Positions 34,705 to 43,918 of a DNA stretch of 64,000 nucleotides are shown piece after piece. Origin of the DNA: Pseudomonas sp. MYb60 (GTDB lineage Bacteria; Pseudomonadota; Gammaproteobacteria; Pseudomonadales; Pseudomonadaceae). The translations under genes and the position numbers were made by a program. The DNA is taken from the NCBI RefSeq assembly GCF_002979555.1, contig NZ_PCOZ01000011.1:86593-150592 (forward strand), given 5' to 3'. A model generated the notes under the pieces. It was not told where the DNA came from, made no database searches, and saw only the letters and a list, made by a program, of their open reading frames with translations. Each line of letters opens with the position of its first letter. Within the stretch, counting starts at the first letter, position 1.

Positions 34705-35601
34705 ATGAACAAGCTTGAGCTGCTGCGCACCTTCGTGCGCGTCACCGAATTGTCGAGTTTTACCCAGGCCGGCGAGAGCCTGGGCCTGCCGCGTTCTACC
34801 GTGTCGGAACATGTGCAGGCGCTGGAGGAATTGCTGGGCGCACGCTTGCTGCAACGCACCACGCGCAAGGTGCAGGCGACCCAGGATGGCCGCGTGCTGT
34901 ATGAACGCAGCAAGGACCTGTTGTCGCACATGGAGGAGCTGGAGGGGTTGTTCCGCCAGGATGAGGCCCAACTCAGCGGCCGCATTCGCGTGGACATGCC
35001 CAATGTCATGGCGCGAGACCTGATCCTGCCGCGCCTGCCGCAGTTCATGGAGGCGCACCCACTGATCGAGCTGGAAATCAGTACCACTGACCGTCAGGTC
35101 GACCTGCTCGCGGAAGGGTTCGATTGCGTGCTGCGGGTCGGCGCGCAGCCGGACCAGACGGTGGTGGCACGGCGCCTGTGCAGCATGCCCATGATCAACT
35201 GCGCGAGCGCGGCTTACCTGCAACGTCATGGCGTGCCCCAGACGTTGGCCGACCTGGCGCAGCACCAGTTGGTGCACTACGTGCGTCCGCTGGGGTCGCG
35301 TTCGGCCGGGTTCGAGTACCTGCAGGGCAACAAGGTGCAGCGTATTCCAATGGCCGGGCGGGTGACGGTCAACAGCACCGATGCGTACAAGTCGGCGTGC
35401 CTGGGTGGCTTCGGTATTACCCAGGTGCCGGCCTTGGGCATCGGCGATTTATTGGCCAGCGGTGAATTGGTCGCACTGCTGCCAGACTACCCGGCGCCGC
35501 CACTGGAGGTGTCGCTGCTCTACGCCGGCCAACGGCATTTGCCGCAACGTGTTCGGGTATTCATGGACTGGCTGGCGGCCACGTTGCAGTCCCACCTCTA
35601 A
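34705..35601 (+). CDS. LysR-family regulator, divergent from the SDR gene
   Basis: 298 residues. HTH at 1-60 (LLRTFVRVTELSSFTQAGES, LPRSTVSEHVQALEE), effector domain from about 90, including RIRVDMPNVMARDLILPRLP, the form seen in CrgA/DsdC-like regulators that often control neighbouring oxidoreductases. The stop overlaps the stop of the following minus-strand LysR gene by four bases. Confidence 0.87.
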   Translation: MNKLELLRTFVRVTELSSFTQAGESLGLPRSTVSEHVQALEELLGARLLQRTTRKVQATQDGRVLYERSKDLLSHMEELEGLFRQDEAQLSGRIRVDMPNVMARDLILPRLPQFMEAHPLIELEISTTDRQVDLLAEGFDCVLRVGAQPDQTVVARRLCSMPMINCASAAYLQRHGVPQTLADLAQHQLVHYVRPLGSRSAGFEYLQGNKVQRIPMAGRVTVNSTDAYKSACLGGFGITQVPALGIGDLLASGELVALLPDYPAPPLEVSLLYAGQRHLPQRVRVFMDWLAATLQSHL

Positions 35602-36515
35602 CGCCGTGCCGACAACTGTTGCGGCGCCAGGAACGCGTCGTGAAAGTAATCGCGCACTGCCTGCATCGCCGGGGTAAATGCGCGTTCGCGATGCCAGGCC
35701 AGGCCCACGCTCATGGGCGTTACCGGGTCCGTGACCGTAAGGGTTTCGATGCGCTTGCCTTCCAGTGACCAGGGCCGATGCACCAGGTCTGACAGGATCG
35801 CCACGCCGCTGCCGTTGGCGACCATGCTGCGCACCGCCTCCACCGAACTGGTGCGCAGGCGCACCCTGGGCACTTGGCCGGCCTGTTCCCAGTAACGCAT
35901 GGCGCTGTGTTCGGCTTCGTCGACGGTGAGCAGGATGTAGGGTTCCTGGGCCACATCCGCCAGGCTCACGGCGCCCCGTTCGCACAAGGGATGATGGCTG
36001 GGCAGCCACAGGCGCCGCTCCGAGTTGAACAGGATTTCCGAGACGATATCCGGGTGAGTGAGGTTGGCCGTGAGCACCACGGCCATGTCGAACTGGCCGT
36101 CGAGCAAGCCTTGTTCGATGGCCTGGCGTTCCTGCTCGAAGACCTCGATGGTCACGTCGGGGTGCCAGTGTTCCATGCGCTGCAGGTGGTGGGGCAGGAA
36201 GTAGCCGAGCACCGTATAACTGGCGGCCAGGCGCAACACGCCGCTGGCGCGGTAGTCGGGCAGTGGGCTGTTGAGCGCGTCATCGACACTGCGCAGGATC
36301 ACGTAGGCCCGGTTGAGAAAGTGCCGGCCGGCGTCGGTCAGGTTCATGCCCTGGGCCGAGCGCACGAACAATTGCACGCCGAGCATGGCCTCCAACTCTT
36401 TGATCGCCGTGGTCACCGCCGATTGGGAGATGTTCAGGTGAATGGCCGCCTGGGAAATCTGGCCGATTTCGGCGGTGGCGACGAAGTAGCGGACTTGGCG
36501 CAGGGTCAGGGACAT
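35598..36515 (-). CDS. LysR-family regulator, divergent from pxpABC
   Basis: 305 residues. HTH at 1-60 (LRQVRYFVATAEIGQISQAA, LNISQSAVTTAIKELEAMLG) with a complete type 2 periplasmic-binding domain after it. The 103-base gap to pxpA and the divergent layout suggest it controls the 5-oxoprolinase genes. Confidence 0.86.
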   Translation of the reverse strand: MSLTLRQVRYFVATAEIGQISQAAIHLNISQSAVTTAIKELEAMLGVQLFVRSAQGMNLTDAGRHFLNRAYVILRSVDDALNSPLPDYRASGVLRLAASYTVLGYFLPHHLQRMEHWHPDVTIEVFEQERQAIEQGLLDGQFDMAVVLTANLTHPDIVSEILFNSERRLWLPSHHPLCERGAVSLADVAQEPYILLTVDEAEHSAMRYWEQAGQVPRVRLRTSSVEAVRSMVANGSGVAILSDLVHRPWSLEGKRIETLTVTDPVTPMSVGLAWHRERAFTPAMQAVRDYFHDAFLAPQQLSARR

Positions 36516-36618
36516 GACGGTATCTGTTTTTCAGAAGATGGGTCATCTGATAATAGATCTTCCCAAGGGGTCAAGCCGCAGCCTACTTTTCCAGCATCAC
36601 GTGGACGGAGCGATTCTG

Positions 36619-37377
36619 ATGCAAGCAGTGGATTTCAACTCAGACATGGGCGAAAGCTTCGGCCCCTGGACCATCGGCGATGGCGTCGACGCGGAGCTGA
36701 TGGCCTACATCAGCTCGGCCAATATCGCCACCGGCTTCCATGCCGGCGACCCTGGCACCATGCGCCGCACCGTCGAGCGCGCCAAGCAACTGGGCGTGGC
36801 CATCGGCGCGCATCCGGGCTTTCGGGACCTGGTCGGTTTCGGCCGTCGCCACATCAACGCACCGGCCCAGGTACTGGTGGACGACATCCTCTACCAGCTC
36901 GGCGCACTGCGTGAAATCGCTCGTGCCCAGGGCGTCACCCTGCAACACATCAAGCCCCATGGCGCGCTGTATATGCACCTGGCGCGCGACGAAGAAGCCG
37001 CTCGGTTGCTGGTGCAGAACCTGCAAATCATCGAGCCGACGCTGTTGCTGTACTGCATGCCCAACTCGGTGATCTGGCGCGTGGCCAAGGAGCTGGGGCA
37101 GCCGGTGGTGCGCGAGTTCTACGCCGACCGTGAGTACGATCTCACCGGCTCCATCGTGTTTACCCGCAACGTGCGAGCACTGGATCCTGCGACGGTGGCG
37201 GCGCGTGTCCTACGGGCCTGTCAGACGGGACGTGTGCGAACCGTGGAAGGTGAAGACCTGTTTATCGAATTCGATTCCATCTGCCTGCACAGCGACACGC
37301 CTGGAGCCCTGGACCTGGTAGAGGCTACGCGCGAAGCGTTGGACCAAGCGGGCATAACCGTCAAAACACCCCAATAA
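36619..37377 (+). CDS. pxpA: 5-oxoprolinase subunit A (LamB/YcsF family)
   Basis: 252 residues. Family signature VDFNSDMGESFGPWTIGDG at the start, then NIATGFHAGDPGTMRRTV, GAHPGFRDLVGFGRR and HIKPHGALYMHLARDE, which include the conserved Asp/His residues. PxpABC hydrolyses 5-oxoproline (pyroglutamate) to glutamate using ATP. The inner ATG at 36619 is used; an upstream extension to 36514 would run through the divergent promoter. Confidence 0.92.
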   Translation: MQAVDFNSDMGESFGPWTIGDGVDAELMAYISSANIATGFHAGDPGTMRRTVERAKQLGVAIGAHPGFRDLVGFGRRHINAPAQVLVDDILYQLGALREIARAQGVTLQHIKPHGALYMHLARDEEAARLLVQNLQIIEPTLLLYCMPNSVIWRVAKELGQPVVREFYADREYDLTGSIVFTRNVRALDPATVAARVLRACQTGRVRTVEGEDLFIEFDSICLHSDTPGALDLVEATREALDQAGITVKTPQ

Positions 37378-37437
37378 GAAAACGATCCCTCAATTTTTTT
37401 CGCCTGCCTTTCTACAATGATTCCAAGAGGAACAGAC

Positions 37438-38316
37438 ATGGCTGAAACATCCCCCATCCGCTACAGCTTCGGCGGTGATGAACACCTGTTTGCCGAGGTC
37501 AGTGACAGCATGTCCCTGGAAGCCTTTTTCAAAGGCATGGCGGTTACCCGCGCGGTGGAACGCCTGGCACTGGAGGGCGTGCTGGACGTGTGCCTGGCCA
37601 ATGCGTCGTTCCAGATTCGCTTCGACCCCGACCGTATTGCGCCCCACGTATTGCTCGATGCGGTACAGACCGCCGAAGCCCAGGCCGTGGCCGAACGCAC
37701 CTTGCACACGCGCATCATCGAAATCCCGGTGCTCTACAACGACCCGTGGACCCACGAAACGCTGATGCGATTTCGCGACCGTCATCAAGACCCCAGCGGC
37801 ACCGACCTGGAGTACGCCGCGCGTATCAACGGGCTGGCCGACGTGGACGCGTTTATCAACGCCCACAGTGTCACGCCGTGGTTTGTGTCGATGGTGGGAT
37901 TCGTCGCTGGTCTGCCGTTCATGTTCCAGATGGTTGAGCGCGAGCGGCAGTTGCAGGTGCCCAAATACCTGCGCCCGCGTACCGACACGCCGAAACTCAC
38001 CCTCGGCCATGGCGGCTGTTTCGGCTGCATCTATTCGGTGCGCGGTGCCGGCGGTTACCAGATGTTCGGCGTGACCCCGGCGCCGATCTACGACCCGGCC
38101 CAGCAACTGGCGTACCTCAAGGAACACATGGTGTTCTTCCGCCCCGGCGATATCGTGCAGTTCAAACCCATCGACCGTGAGGCCTACGACCAGGCGGTTG
38201 CCGAAGTCGATGCAGGGCGTTTCGACCTGCGCATCCGTCCGGTGGAATTTTCCCTTGACGCCTTTCTCGCTGACCCTATGGGTTATCCGAAATCCCTGCA
38301 GGAGGCGCTGGCATGA
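37438..38316 (+). CDS. pxpB: 5-oxoprolinase subunit B (KipI/allophanate-hydrolase-subunit-1 family)
   Basis: 292 residues, longer than the 220-250 common for PxpB, with extra sequence at the N-terminal side. The cyclophilin-like C-terminal core has HSVTPWFVSMVGFVAGLPFM, YLRPRTDTPKLTL and VRGAGGYQMFGVTPAPIYD. It is preceded by AAGAGGAACAGAC, and its stop overlaps the start of pxpC by four bases. An alternative is a related urea-amidolyase-type complex on another lactam. Confidence 0.88.
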   Translation: MAETSPIRYSFGGDEHLFAEVSDSMSLEAFFKGMAVTRAVERLALEGVLDVCLANASFQIRFDPDRIAPHVLLDAVQTAEAQAVAERTLHTRIIEIPVLYNDPWTHETLMRFRDRHQDPSGTDLEYAARINGLADVDAFINAHSVTPWFVSMVGFVAGLPFMFQMVERERQLQVPKYLRPRTDTPKLTLGHGGCFGCIYSVRGAGGYQMFGVTPAPIYDPAQQLAYLKEHMVFFRPGDIVQFKPIDREAYDQAVAEVDAGRFDLRIRPVEFSLDAFLADPMGYPKSLQEALA

Positions 38317-39290
38317 TCAAGGTCCTCAAACCCGGCCTCGCAACCTCCGTGCAGGACCTGGGCCGCGAAGGTTATTACCACCTGGGCATCCCGCCGTCGG
38401 GTGCGCTGGATCAATACGCGCTGAGTGCCGCCAACCACCTGGTGGGCAATCCAGTGGGCGCGGCGGGCCTGGAGTGCACGTTGATCGGGCCCGAGCTGGA
38501 GTTTCAGCAAGACGCGTTGGTGGCACTCAGCGGTGCCTTGATGTCGCCACGCCTGGACGGTGAAGTGGTGCACCAGGACACCGCCTTTCAGGTGCGTGCC
38601 GGGCAGGTCTTGCGCTTTGAGTTTCCCAAGGCGGGCGCGCGCACTTACCTCGCCGTGGCCGGAGGCATTGACGTGCCGCTGGTGCTCGGCAGCCGCTCGA
38701 CCTACACCCTCGGCGCACTTGGCGGCTTCAACGGACGGCGTTTGCAGGAAGGCGATGAACTGCCCATCGGCGAAGCCGGCGGCGCGGGCCGGGCGGGCAA
38801 CAGCCTGCCGATGGCACTGCGCCGATCCGTGGGCGGTGATGTGACCCTGCGCGTAGTGCCGGGGCTGTATTACGAACGCCTGACGGAGGCAGCGAAAAGC
38901 AGCTTTTTTGCCGAACCCTGGACAGTGGGCTCCGAAGCCGACCGCATCGGCTACCGCTTCAAGGGCGGCAGTGCGTTGAGCTTCCAGCCACGGGAACAGC
39001 CGTTCGGCGCAGGGTCGGATCCGTCGAATATCGTCGACAGTTGCTATCCGATCGGTTCGATCCAGGTGCCGGCGGGCCTGGAGCCGATCGTGTTGCACCG
39101 CGATGCCGTGTCGGGTGGGGGCTACGCGATGATCGGCACGGTGATCAGTGCCGATCTGGACTTGATCGGGCAGATGCAGCCGAACCAGCGGGCAGGGTTC
39201 GTGGCGGTAACACTGGAAGAAGCGTTGGAAGCGCGGCGGGTGTACAAGAAACGCCTGAAGGCCCTGAGTGGACTCTTCATCTCAGCTTGA
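38313..39290 (+). CDS. pxpC: 5-oxoprolinase subunit C (biotin-dependent carboxyltransferase-like family)
   Basis: 325 residues of the KipA/AHS2 family: VLKPGLATSVQDLGREGYYH opens the protein, followed by GIPPSGALDQYALSAANHLVGN and AYLAVAGGID-like text (TYLAVAGGIDVPLVLGSRST). The C-terminal part has GYAMIGTVISADLDLIGQ. With PxpA and PxpB it forms the ATP-dependent pyroglutamate hydrolase. Its last nine bases overlap the convergent transporter gene. Confidence 0.91.
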   Translation: MIKVLKPGLATSVQDLGREGYYHLGIPPSGALDQYALSAANHLVGNPVGAAGLECTLIGPELEFQQDALVALSGALMSPRLDGEVVHQDTAFQVRAGQVLRFEFPKAGARTYLAVAGGIDVPLVLGSRSTYTLGALGGFNGRRLQEGDELPIGEAGGAGRAGNSLPMALRRSVGGDVTLRVVPGLYYERLTEAAKSSFFAEPWTVGSEADRIGYRFKGGSALSFQPREQPFGAGSDPSNIVDSCYPIGSIQVPAGLEPIVLHRDAVSGGGYAMIGTVISADLDLIGQMQPNQRAGFVAVTLEEALEARRVYKKRLKALSGLFISA

Positions 39291-40301
39291 GAACTTGCGA
39301 AAGGCCCAGCGCCCGGCAATCAACGTAAACGTCGCCACCAGCGCTACCAGGATCCAGAAGCCTTCCGGGTCCTGGGAAAGCGGCACACCGCCCACGTTCA
39401 TGCCGAAAAAACCGGCGATGATGTTGATCGGCAATGCCAGCACCGTCACCACGGTGAGGGTGAACAGGGTGCGGTTGGTCTGCTCGTTGAGGTTGGCCGC
39501 GATCTCTTCCTGCAACAACTTGATGCGCTCGCCCAAGGCGGTCAGGTCGTTGATGATCAGCGCAAATTCCTCGGTGGATTTACGCAGTTCCTTCACGTCT
39601 TCCTTTTGCAGCCACTGGGGCGGGCGGTTGAGCAGGCGCAGCAGCGAGCCGGGTTCCAGCGCCAGCAGGCGTTGCAGGCGCACCAGCACGCGGCGGGCGG
39701 CACCGAGTTCGGCACGGTTGGTGGACACGCGTGAAGACAGCAACTGGTCTTCGATGTGGTCGACGCTGATGCTGGTTTTGCGCACGATCTGGGTCAACAC
39801 TTCGCCCTGGTCGCGCAGCAGGTGAACGAGCAGTTCGAGCGGCGAGCGAAAGTGTTCACCGGCCTTGACCGACGAGCGCAGCTTATCCACCGAGTGCAAG
39901 GGTTGCAGGCGCGCGCTGATCAGCAAGCGGCTGCGGGCGCACACCCACAGCGTGGAAATATCCGACGAGACCATGCTGCTGAAGTTGAACACCACGTCGT
40001 TGACCACCGCCAGCAAGGCGGAGTCGACATGTTCGATACGGGTGGAGCGCGAGCCTTCATGCAAGGCCTCGAAAAACTCCTCGGGCAAATCCAGGTGCGA
40101 CTTCATCCAGCGCTCGCAGGCGGCATGGGCGAGGTTCAGGTGCAACCACAAAAACTCCTCGCCATCCCCCGGTTGCTGCAGGGCCCGCAGTGCGGTTGCG
40201 GAGTCAATCTGCTCACCTTTTTCACCAGGACGAAAACGAAAACCGTAGAGCAGGCCAAACAGGTCGGAGTCCTGGTGGCCGTGATCAATGCTGTGGTTCA
40301 T
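39282..40301 (-). CDS. zntB: ZntB/CorA-family divalent metal transporter
   Basis: 339 residues: a large cytoplasmic N-terminal domain rich in helices (to about 270) and two C-terminal membrane helices. The selectivity motif GMN is in AGFFGMNVGGVPLSQDPEGF between them. The first cytoplasmic part, with FLWLHLNLAHAACERWM, is closer to ZntB than to magnesium CorA. Zinc movement (uptake with protons in characterised relatives) is inferred from family. Single gene on the minus strand. Confidence 0.87.
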   Translation of the reverse strand: MNHSIDHGHQDSDLFGLLYGFRFRPGEKGEQIDSATALRALQQPGDGEEFLWLHLNLAHAACERWMKSHLDLPEEFFEALHEGSRSTRIEHVDSALLAVVNDVVFNFSSMVSSDISTLWVCARSRLLISARLQPLHSVDKLRSSVKAGEHFRSPLELLVHLLRDQGEVLTQIVRKTSISVDHIEDQLLSSRVSTNRAELGAARRVLVRLQRLLALEPGSLLRLLNRPPQWLQKEDVKELRKSTEEFALIINDLTALGERIKLLQEEIAANLNEQTNRTLFTLTVVTVLALPINIIAGFFGMNVGGVPLSQDPEGFWILVALVATFTLIAGRWAFRKFSS

Positions 40302-40543
40302 GGCGGCTCTCAGGCAAAGGGCCTGTAGGAGATTTCACAGGTCGCGTGGCGAATCATTGCAGGACGAAGTGACAGTTTTGTGACAATTTTCTGTTTATTT
40401 CTATGTCATGACATTTATTTGACCATTTGTCTGGATACGTTCAAGAAGGCTCTGGCACGGCCGATTCAGGGCGCATGAGTCGCTTGATAACAGGGAAGTT
40501 ACCGCGTGATTTTCCAAACTCCCTGTATCGAGGCGTTACCCCG

Positions 40544-42172
40544 ATGAATGTGTTGCGAACCTCCCTCAGAGCACAAATCCTGTCGTTGCTCGGTGGCAGT
40601 CTGCTGGCGATCTTGTTGATTGCCTTGGCCTGTTTCAATTTCCTGTCCAATGGGGTGCACAGCTATCGCAGTCTGATTGACGGACCGTTGCTCACGTCCC
40701 AATTGATCGATGAGGCCAACCTGCAATTCAAGGTGCAGGTGCAAGAGTGGAAAAACGTGCTGCTGCGCGGCAAGCAACCCCAGGACATGCAGAAATACTG
40801 GGGCCAGTTCGAAGACCGCCAGCGCGACGTGCAAGGCATCCTCACGCGGCTGGTCACCCAGACCCGCAGCGATCCAAGCCTGAGCCAGCGCATCGACACC
40901 TTGCGCCAGGAACACCAGCAACTCGGCGTTGCCTATCAGAAGGGCCGCGATGCCTTCGTGGCCGCGGGTGGCGAAGCTACGGCCGGCGACGCCGCGGTGA
41001 AGGGCGTGGACCGAGCCGCCAGCGAGCAGATGAGTGCGCTGGTGAGCGATCTGCGTGAGCAGGGCGCCAAGCAGTCGTTGGCGATCAGTGCCTATGCCGA
41101 GCGCACCGTGTTGGCGGGTCTGGCGATCATGGTGGTGTCCGGTGCCTTGATCGGCCTGTTCAGTCTCTGGCTGATCAACCGCAACCTGATCCTGCCGATT
41201 CGCGGCTTGATCGATTACGTGACGCAACTGAGCCACGGCCGCTTTGCCGAGCGCGTGGCCAGCCAACGTCAGGATGAACTGGGGCATCTGGCCGCAGCCG
41301 CCAATACCCTGCGCGATTTCCTCGCCGAAACCTTCAGCCGCTTGCAACGCAGTGCCACCGATCTGGTCGGTGCCAGCGGCGAGTTGAATGCCATTGCCGG
41401 GCAAATGGCGACGGGCACCCATGATCAGTTCAACCGCACCGACCAGGTGGCCACGGCCATGACCGAAATGTCGGCCACGGCCCAGGAAGTCGCGCGCCAC
41501 GCCGCCAGCGCGTCTCGCGCGGCCGATAAAGCCGACCAATCGGCGCGTCAGGGCGGCGAAGTGATGCAAGTCACCATCGCTACCATCGGCCAGATGCGCA
41601 ACGAGATCCTCAACACCGGCAGCATCATCCGCCAGTTGGAAACCGACAGCGTGCGCATCGGCAAAGTGCTGGAAGTGATTCGCGGTATCGCCGAGCAGAC
41701 CAACCTGCTGGCGCTGAATGCCGCCATCGAGGCTGCGCGCGCGGGTGAGGCGGGGCGCGGCTTTGCGGTGGTGGCCGATGAAGTGCGCAGCCTGGCGCAA
41801 CGCACGGCGGCGTCGATCATCGAGATCAACGGCATCATTGAGGCGGTGCAGACCGGCGCGGTGGGCGCGGCCGAAGCGATCGTGAGCGGGCAGTCGCGCA
41901 GTGATGAGAGTGTGGAGAAGGTCGCGCAGGCCGGTGCCATGCTGGCCCATATCACTCAGGCGGTAGAGGCGATTCGCGACATGAACCGCCAGATCGCCAC
42001 GGCGGCCGAGGAGCAGACGTCGGTGGCGGAAGATATCTCGCGCAACATTACCCAGATTACGACAGTGGCCACGGCCAACCTCGATAACGTCAAGCGCACC
42101 GAAGCGGCAAGCCACAACCTGCGTGGGCTGTCGGGTGAGTTGAATGAGGTGACGGCGCGGCTGGGCGCCTGA
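40544..42172 (+). CDS. Methyl-accepting chemotaxis protein, 4HB type
   Basis: 542 residues. TM1 at about 10-33 (ILSLLGGSLLAILLIALACF), a periplasmic helical bundle to about 187, TM2 at 188-210, a HAMP domain (LILPIRGLIDYVTQLSHGRF) and a signalling domain with hairpin tip EQTNLLALNAAIEAARAGEAGRGFAVVADEVRSLAQ. The ligand is unknown. The ATG at 40544 is chosen because the membrane anchor starts there; upstream codons to 40427 have no membrane or ribosome-site support. It ends exactly where the convergent kinase gene ends. Confidence 0.9.
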   Translation: MNVLRTSLRAQILSLLGGSLLAILLIALACFNFLSNGVHSYRSLIDGPLLTSQLIDEANLQFKVQVQEWKNVLLRGKQPQDMQKYWGQFEDRQRDVQGILTRLVTQTRSDPSLSQRIDTLRQEHQQLGVAYQKGRDAFVAAGGEATAGDAAVKGVDRAASEQMSALVSDLREQGAKQSLAISAYAERTVLAGLAIMVVSGALIGLFSLWLINRNLILPIRGLIDYVTQLSHGRFAERVASQRQDELGHLAAAANTLRDFLAETFSRLQRSATDLVGASGELNAIAGQMATGTHDQFNRTDQVATAMTEMSATAQEVARHAASASRAADKADQSARQGGEVMQVTIATIGQMRNEILNTGSIIRQLETDSVRIGKVLEVIRGIAEQTNLLALNAAIEAARAGEAGRGFAVVADEVRSLAQRTAASIIEINGIIEAVQTGAVGAAEAIVSGQSRSDESVEKVAQAGAMLAHITQAVEAIRDMNRQIATAAEEQTSVAEDISRNITQITTVATANLDNVKRTEAASHNLRGLSGELNEVTARLGA

Positions 42173-43345
42173 TCAACCGGTTGGCAGGCTGAACGTAAAC
42201 ACGGTGCCGTGCTGTTCGGTCGTGGATACGCTCAGTGCGCCGCCGTGTGCGTCGGCAATCTGCTTGACGATGTACAACCCCAGGCCGAGCCCGGCCTGGG
42301 GCGTATCGGTCACCGGCCGCGCGTAGGGCTGAAACAATCGCGGCAGGGCTTGTGCGCTGATCTGCCCGGGGTTTTTCACCGCCAGCGTAAATTGCGACTG
42401 CTCAACCCTTGCCGTGACTTCAATCGGGCCCTGGTGACTGCCGTGGTGGATGGCGTTGGCCACCAGGTTGGACAGCAACTGCGCCAGCCGCTCCCGGTCT
42501 CCCTTGAGCCCCTGGAGCTCACCGATATCGGCAAGGATCTCGCGGTGCGGGTGCACGCTCTGGACCTCCGACACCACATGTTGCAAGGTGGCCTGCAATC
42601 CCTGGCAGTCGCTGATGCTCAGGGGAATGCCGCCACCCATGCGCCCACGGGCGAAATCCAGCACGTCTTCCACCAGTTGCGCCGCACGCCGACCGCTGGC
42701 GAGGATATGCCGCACGATTTTGTCAGTGACGGGGTCAGGGTGTTTGCGCAGCAGCCGCTCGGCGCCGAAGTTGATGGCGAACAGTGGGTTGCGCAAATCG
42801 TGCCCGAGCACGGCGATGAACTGTTCACGCAATTCAGCGGTGCCGCGTTCTTCCTGCAATTCGGCTTCGGTTTGTTGCAGGCTTTCTTCGGCTTCGATCT
42901 GCAGCGACAGCACGCGGGCAAACGACTCCATGGTCGATTGGATGGTGCTGCTGCGCAATTGCGCAGGGGCGGGGTCGAGCGCGCAAATGGTGCCGAAGAA
43001 GCGCCCGTCGGTGCGAAAAACGGGGACGGAAATGTAGCTTTCAAACGCGTAGAGGCGCGGCGTGTGGTGGTCGTGGTAAACCGGGTCTTCGCTGGCTTTG
43101 TCGATCACCACGGACACATGTGAACCACGGATTTCGTGGCAGAGGGTGGTGGTCAGGTCCAGTTCGCCACCCACACCCAGGCCGAAACCCAGGGTGTCGA
43201 GCACGGCGCAGGCGGTCCAGGTGTCTTCCGTTACGCGAGCCACAGCGGCAAAGCGCAGGCCGGTCATGTCACTGATGACCTTGAGCATGGCCGGTACGGC
43301 GCTGATTCGACCGATTGTGGCAATGTCGGCGGCTTTTTGCCCCAT
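42173..43345 (-). CDS. GAF-domain sensor histidine kinase
   Basis: 390 residues, soluble. N-terminal GAF domain (about 14-150) includes DPVYHDHHTPRLYAFESYIS and GRFFGTICALDP, a known form of GAF in orphan kinases. A coiled linker (EAEESLQQTEAELQEERGTA) leads to the HisKA region with phospho-acceptor H in AVLGHDLRNPLFAI near 179, and the ATPase domain has an N box (NLVANAIHHG) and GLGLGLYIVKQI. No response regulator gene lies beside it, so its partner is unknown. Confidence 0.9.
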   Translation of the reverse strand: MGQKAADIATIGRISAVPAMLKVISDMTGLRFAAVARVTEDTWTACAVLDTLGFGLGVGGELDLTTTLCHEIRGSHVSVVIDKASEDPVYHDHHTPRLYAFESYISVPVFRTDGRFFGTICALDPAPAQLRSSTIQSTMESFARVLSLQIEAEESLQQTEAELQEERGTAELREQFIAVLGHDLRNPLFAINFGAERLLRKHPDPVTDKIVRHILASGRRAAQLVEDVLDFARGRMGGGIPLSISDCQGLQATLQHVVSEVQSVHPHREILADIGELQGLKGDRERLAQLLSNLVANAIHHGSHQGPIEVTARVEQSQFTLAVKNPGQISAQALPRLFQPYARPVTDTPQAGLGLGLYIVKQIADAHGGALSVSTTEQHGTVFTFSLPTG

Positions 43346-43477
43346 GTAACGGTCTCTGATCGGGCGCGATGGCGTTATGCCTAGGCTGATGCCTGTGAGT
43401 CTAACGGCCTTACGCGATGTGGGTGCAAATAGATTCGGGGTCCCGATGGGTTTTCTGCAGATTGCCGACGAGCGCGC

Positions 43478-43503
43478 AAAAAAAACGCCACCCTAAGGTG
43501 GCG
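43478..43503 (-). terminator. Rho-independent terminator of the PepSY gene
   Basis: Read on the minus strand, CGCCACC/GGTGGCG with a TTAG loop is followed by eight T residues. It separates the PepSY gene from the kinase gene downstream. Confidence 0.9.
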
Positions 43504-43523
43504 CGGTTTTATTCAGCGAGCAC

Positions 43524-43832
43524 TCAAGTGTCCAGCTTGTCTTCGAGTACGGCACCGGTCTTGGCATCGAGCTTCACTTCGAACTTCTTGCCGGCGGTGT
43601 CGGTCAGGTCGACTTCGTAGACCAGGACGCCGCTGTGGTTGTGGTCCAGCTCGGTGTCATTGATGGTGGCGCCAGCGTGTTTGGCCAGGGCGGCAGCGTT
43701 GAGCTTTTCAAACGGCATCACCGCGCCGGACTTGAGCAGGCCTTCAATCTGGTCAGGGCGAACATCTGCCTGGGCCAGGCCGGCGGTCAGGGTCAGGGCG
43801 GTAGCGGCGAACAAAGCAGTCAGGGTTTTCAT
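43524..43832 (-). CDS. Exported PepSY-domain protein
   Basis: 102 residues with a Sec signal peptide (MKTLTALFAATALTLTAGLAQA/DVRP). The mature part has a single PepSY unit: SGVLVYEVDLTDTAGKKFEVKLDAKTGAVLE, split here at the strand turn. PepSY proteins bind or inhibit peptidases or help metal-responsive systems in the periplasm; the partner is unknown. GAAGGACACACACG precedes the ATG and a terminator follows. Confidence 0.88.
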   Translation of the reverse strand: MKTLTALFAATALTLTAGLAQADVRPDQIEGLLKSGAVMPFEKLNAAALAKHAGATINDTELDHNHSGVLVYEVDLTDTAGKKFEVKLDAKTGAVLEDKLDT

Positions 43833-43918
43833 CGTGTGTGTCCTTCTCGGTTGAGCTGTTTAAGTGGGATCAGGTTAACCAGCGCAACTTAATTCATCCT
43901 TAATGGCACACTGCCTAT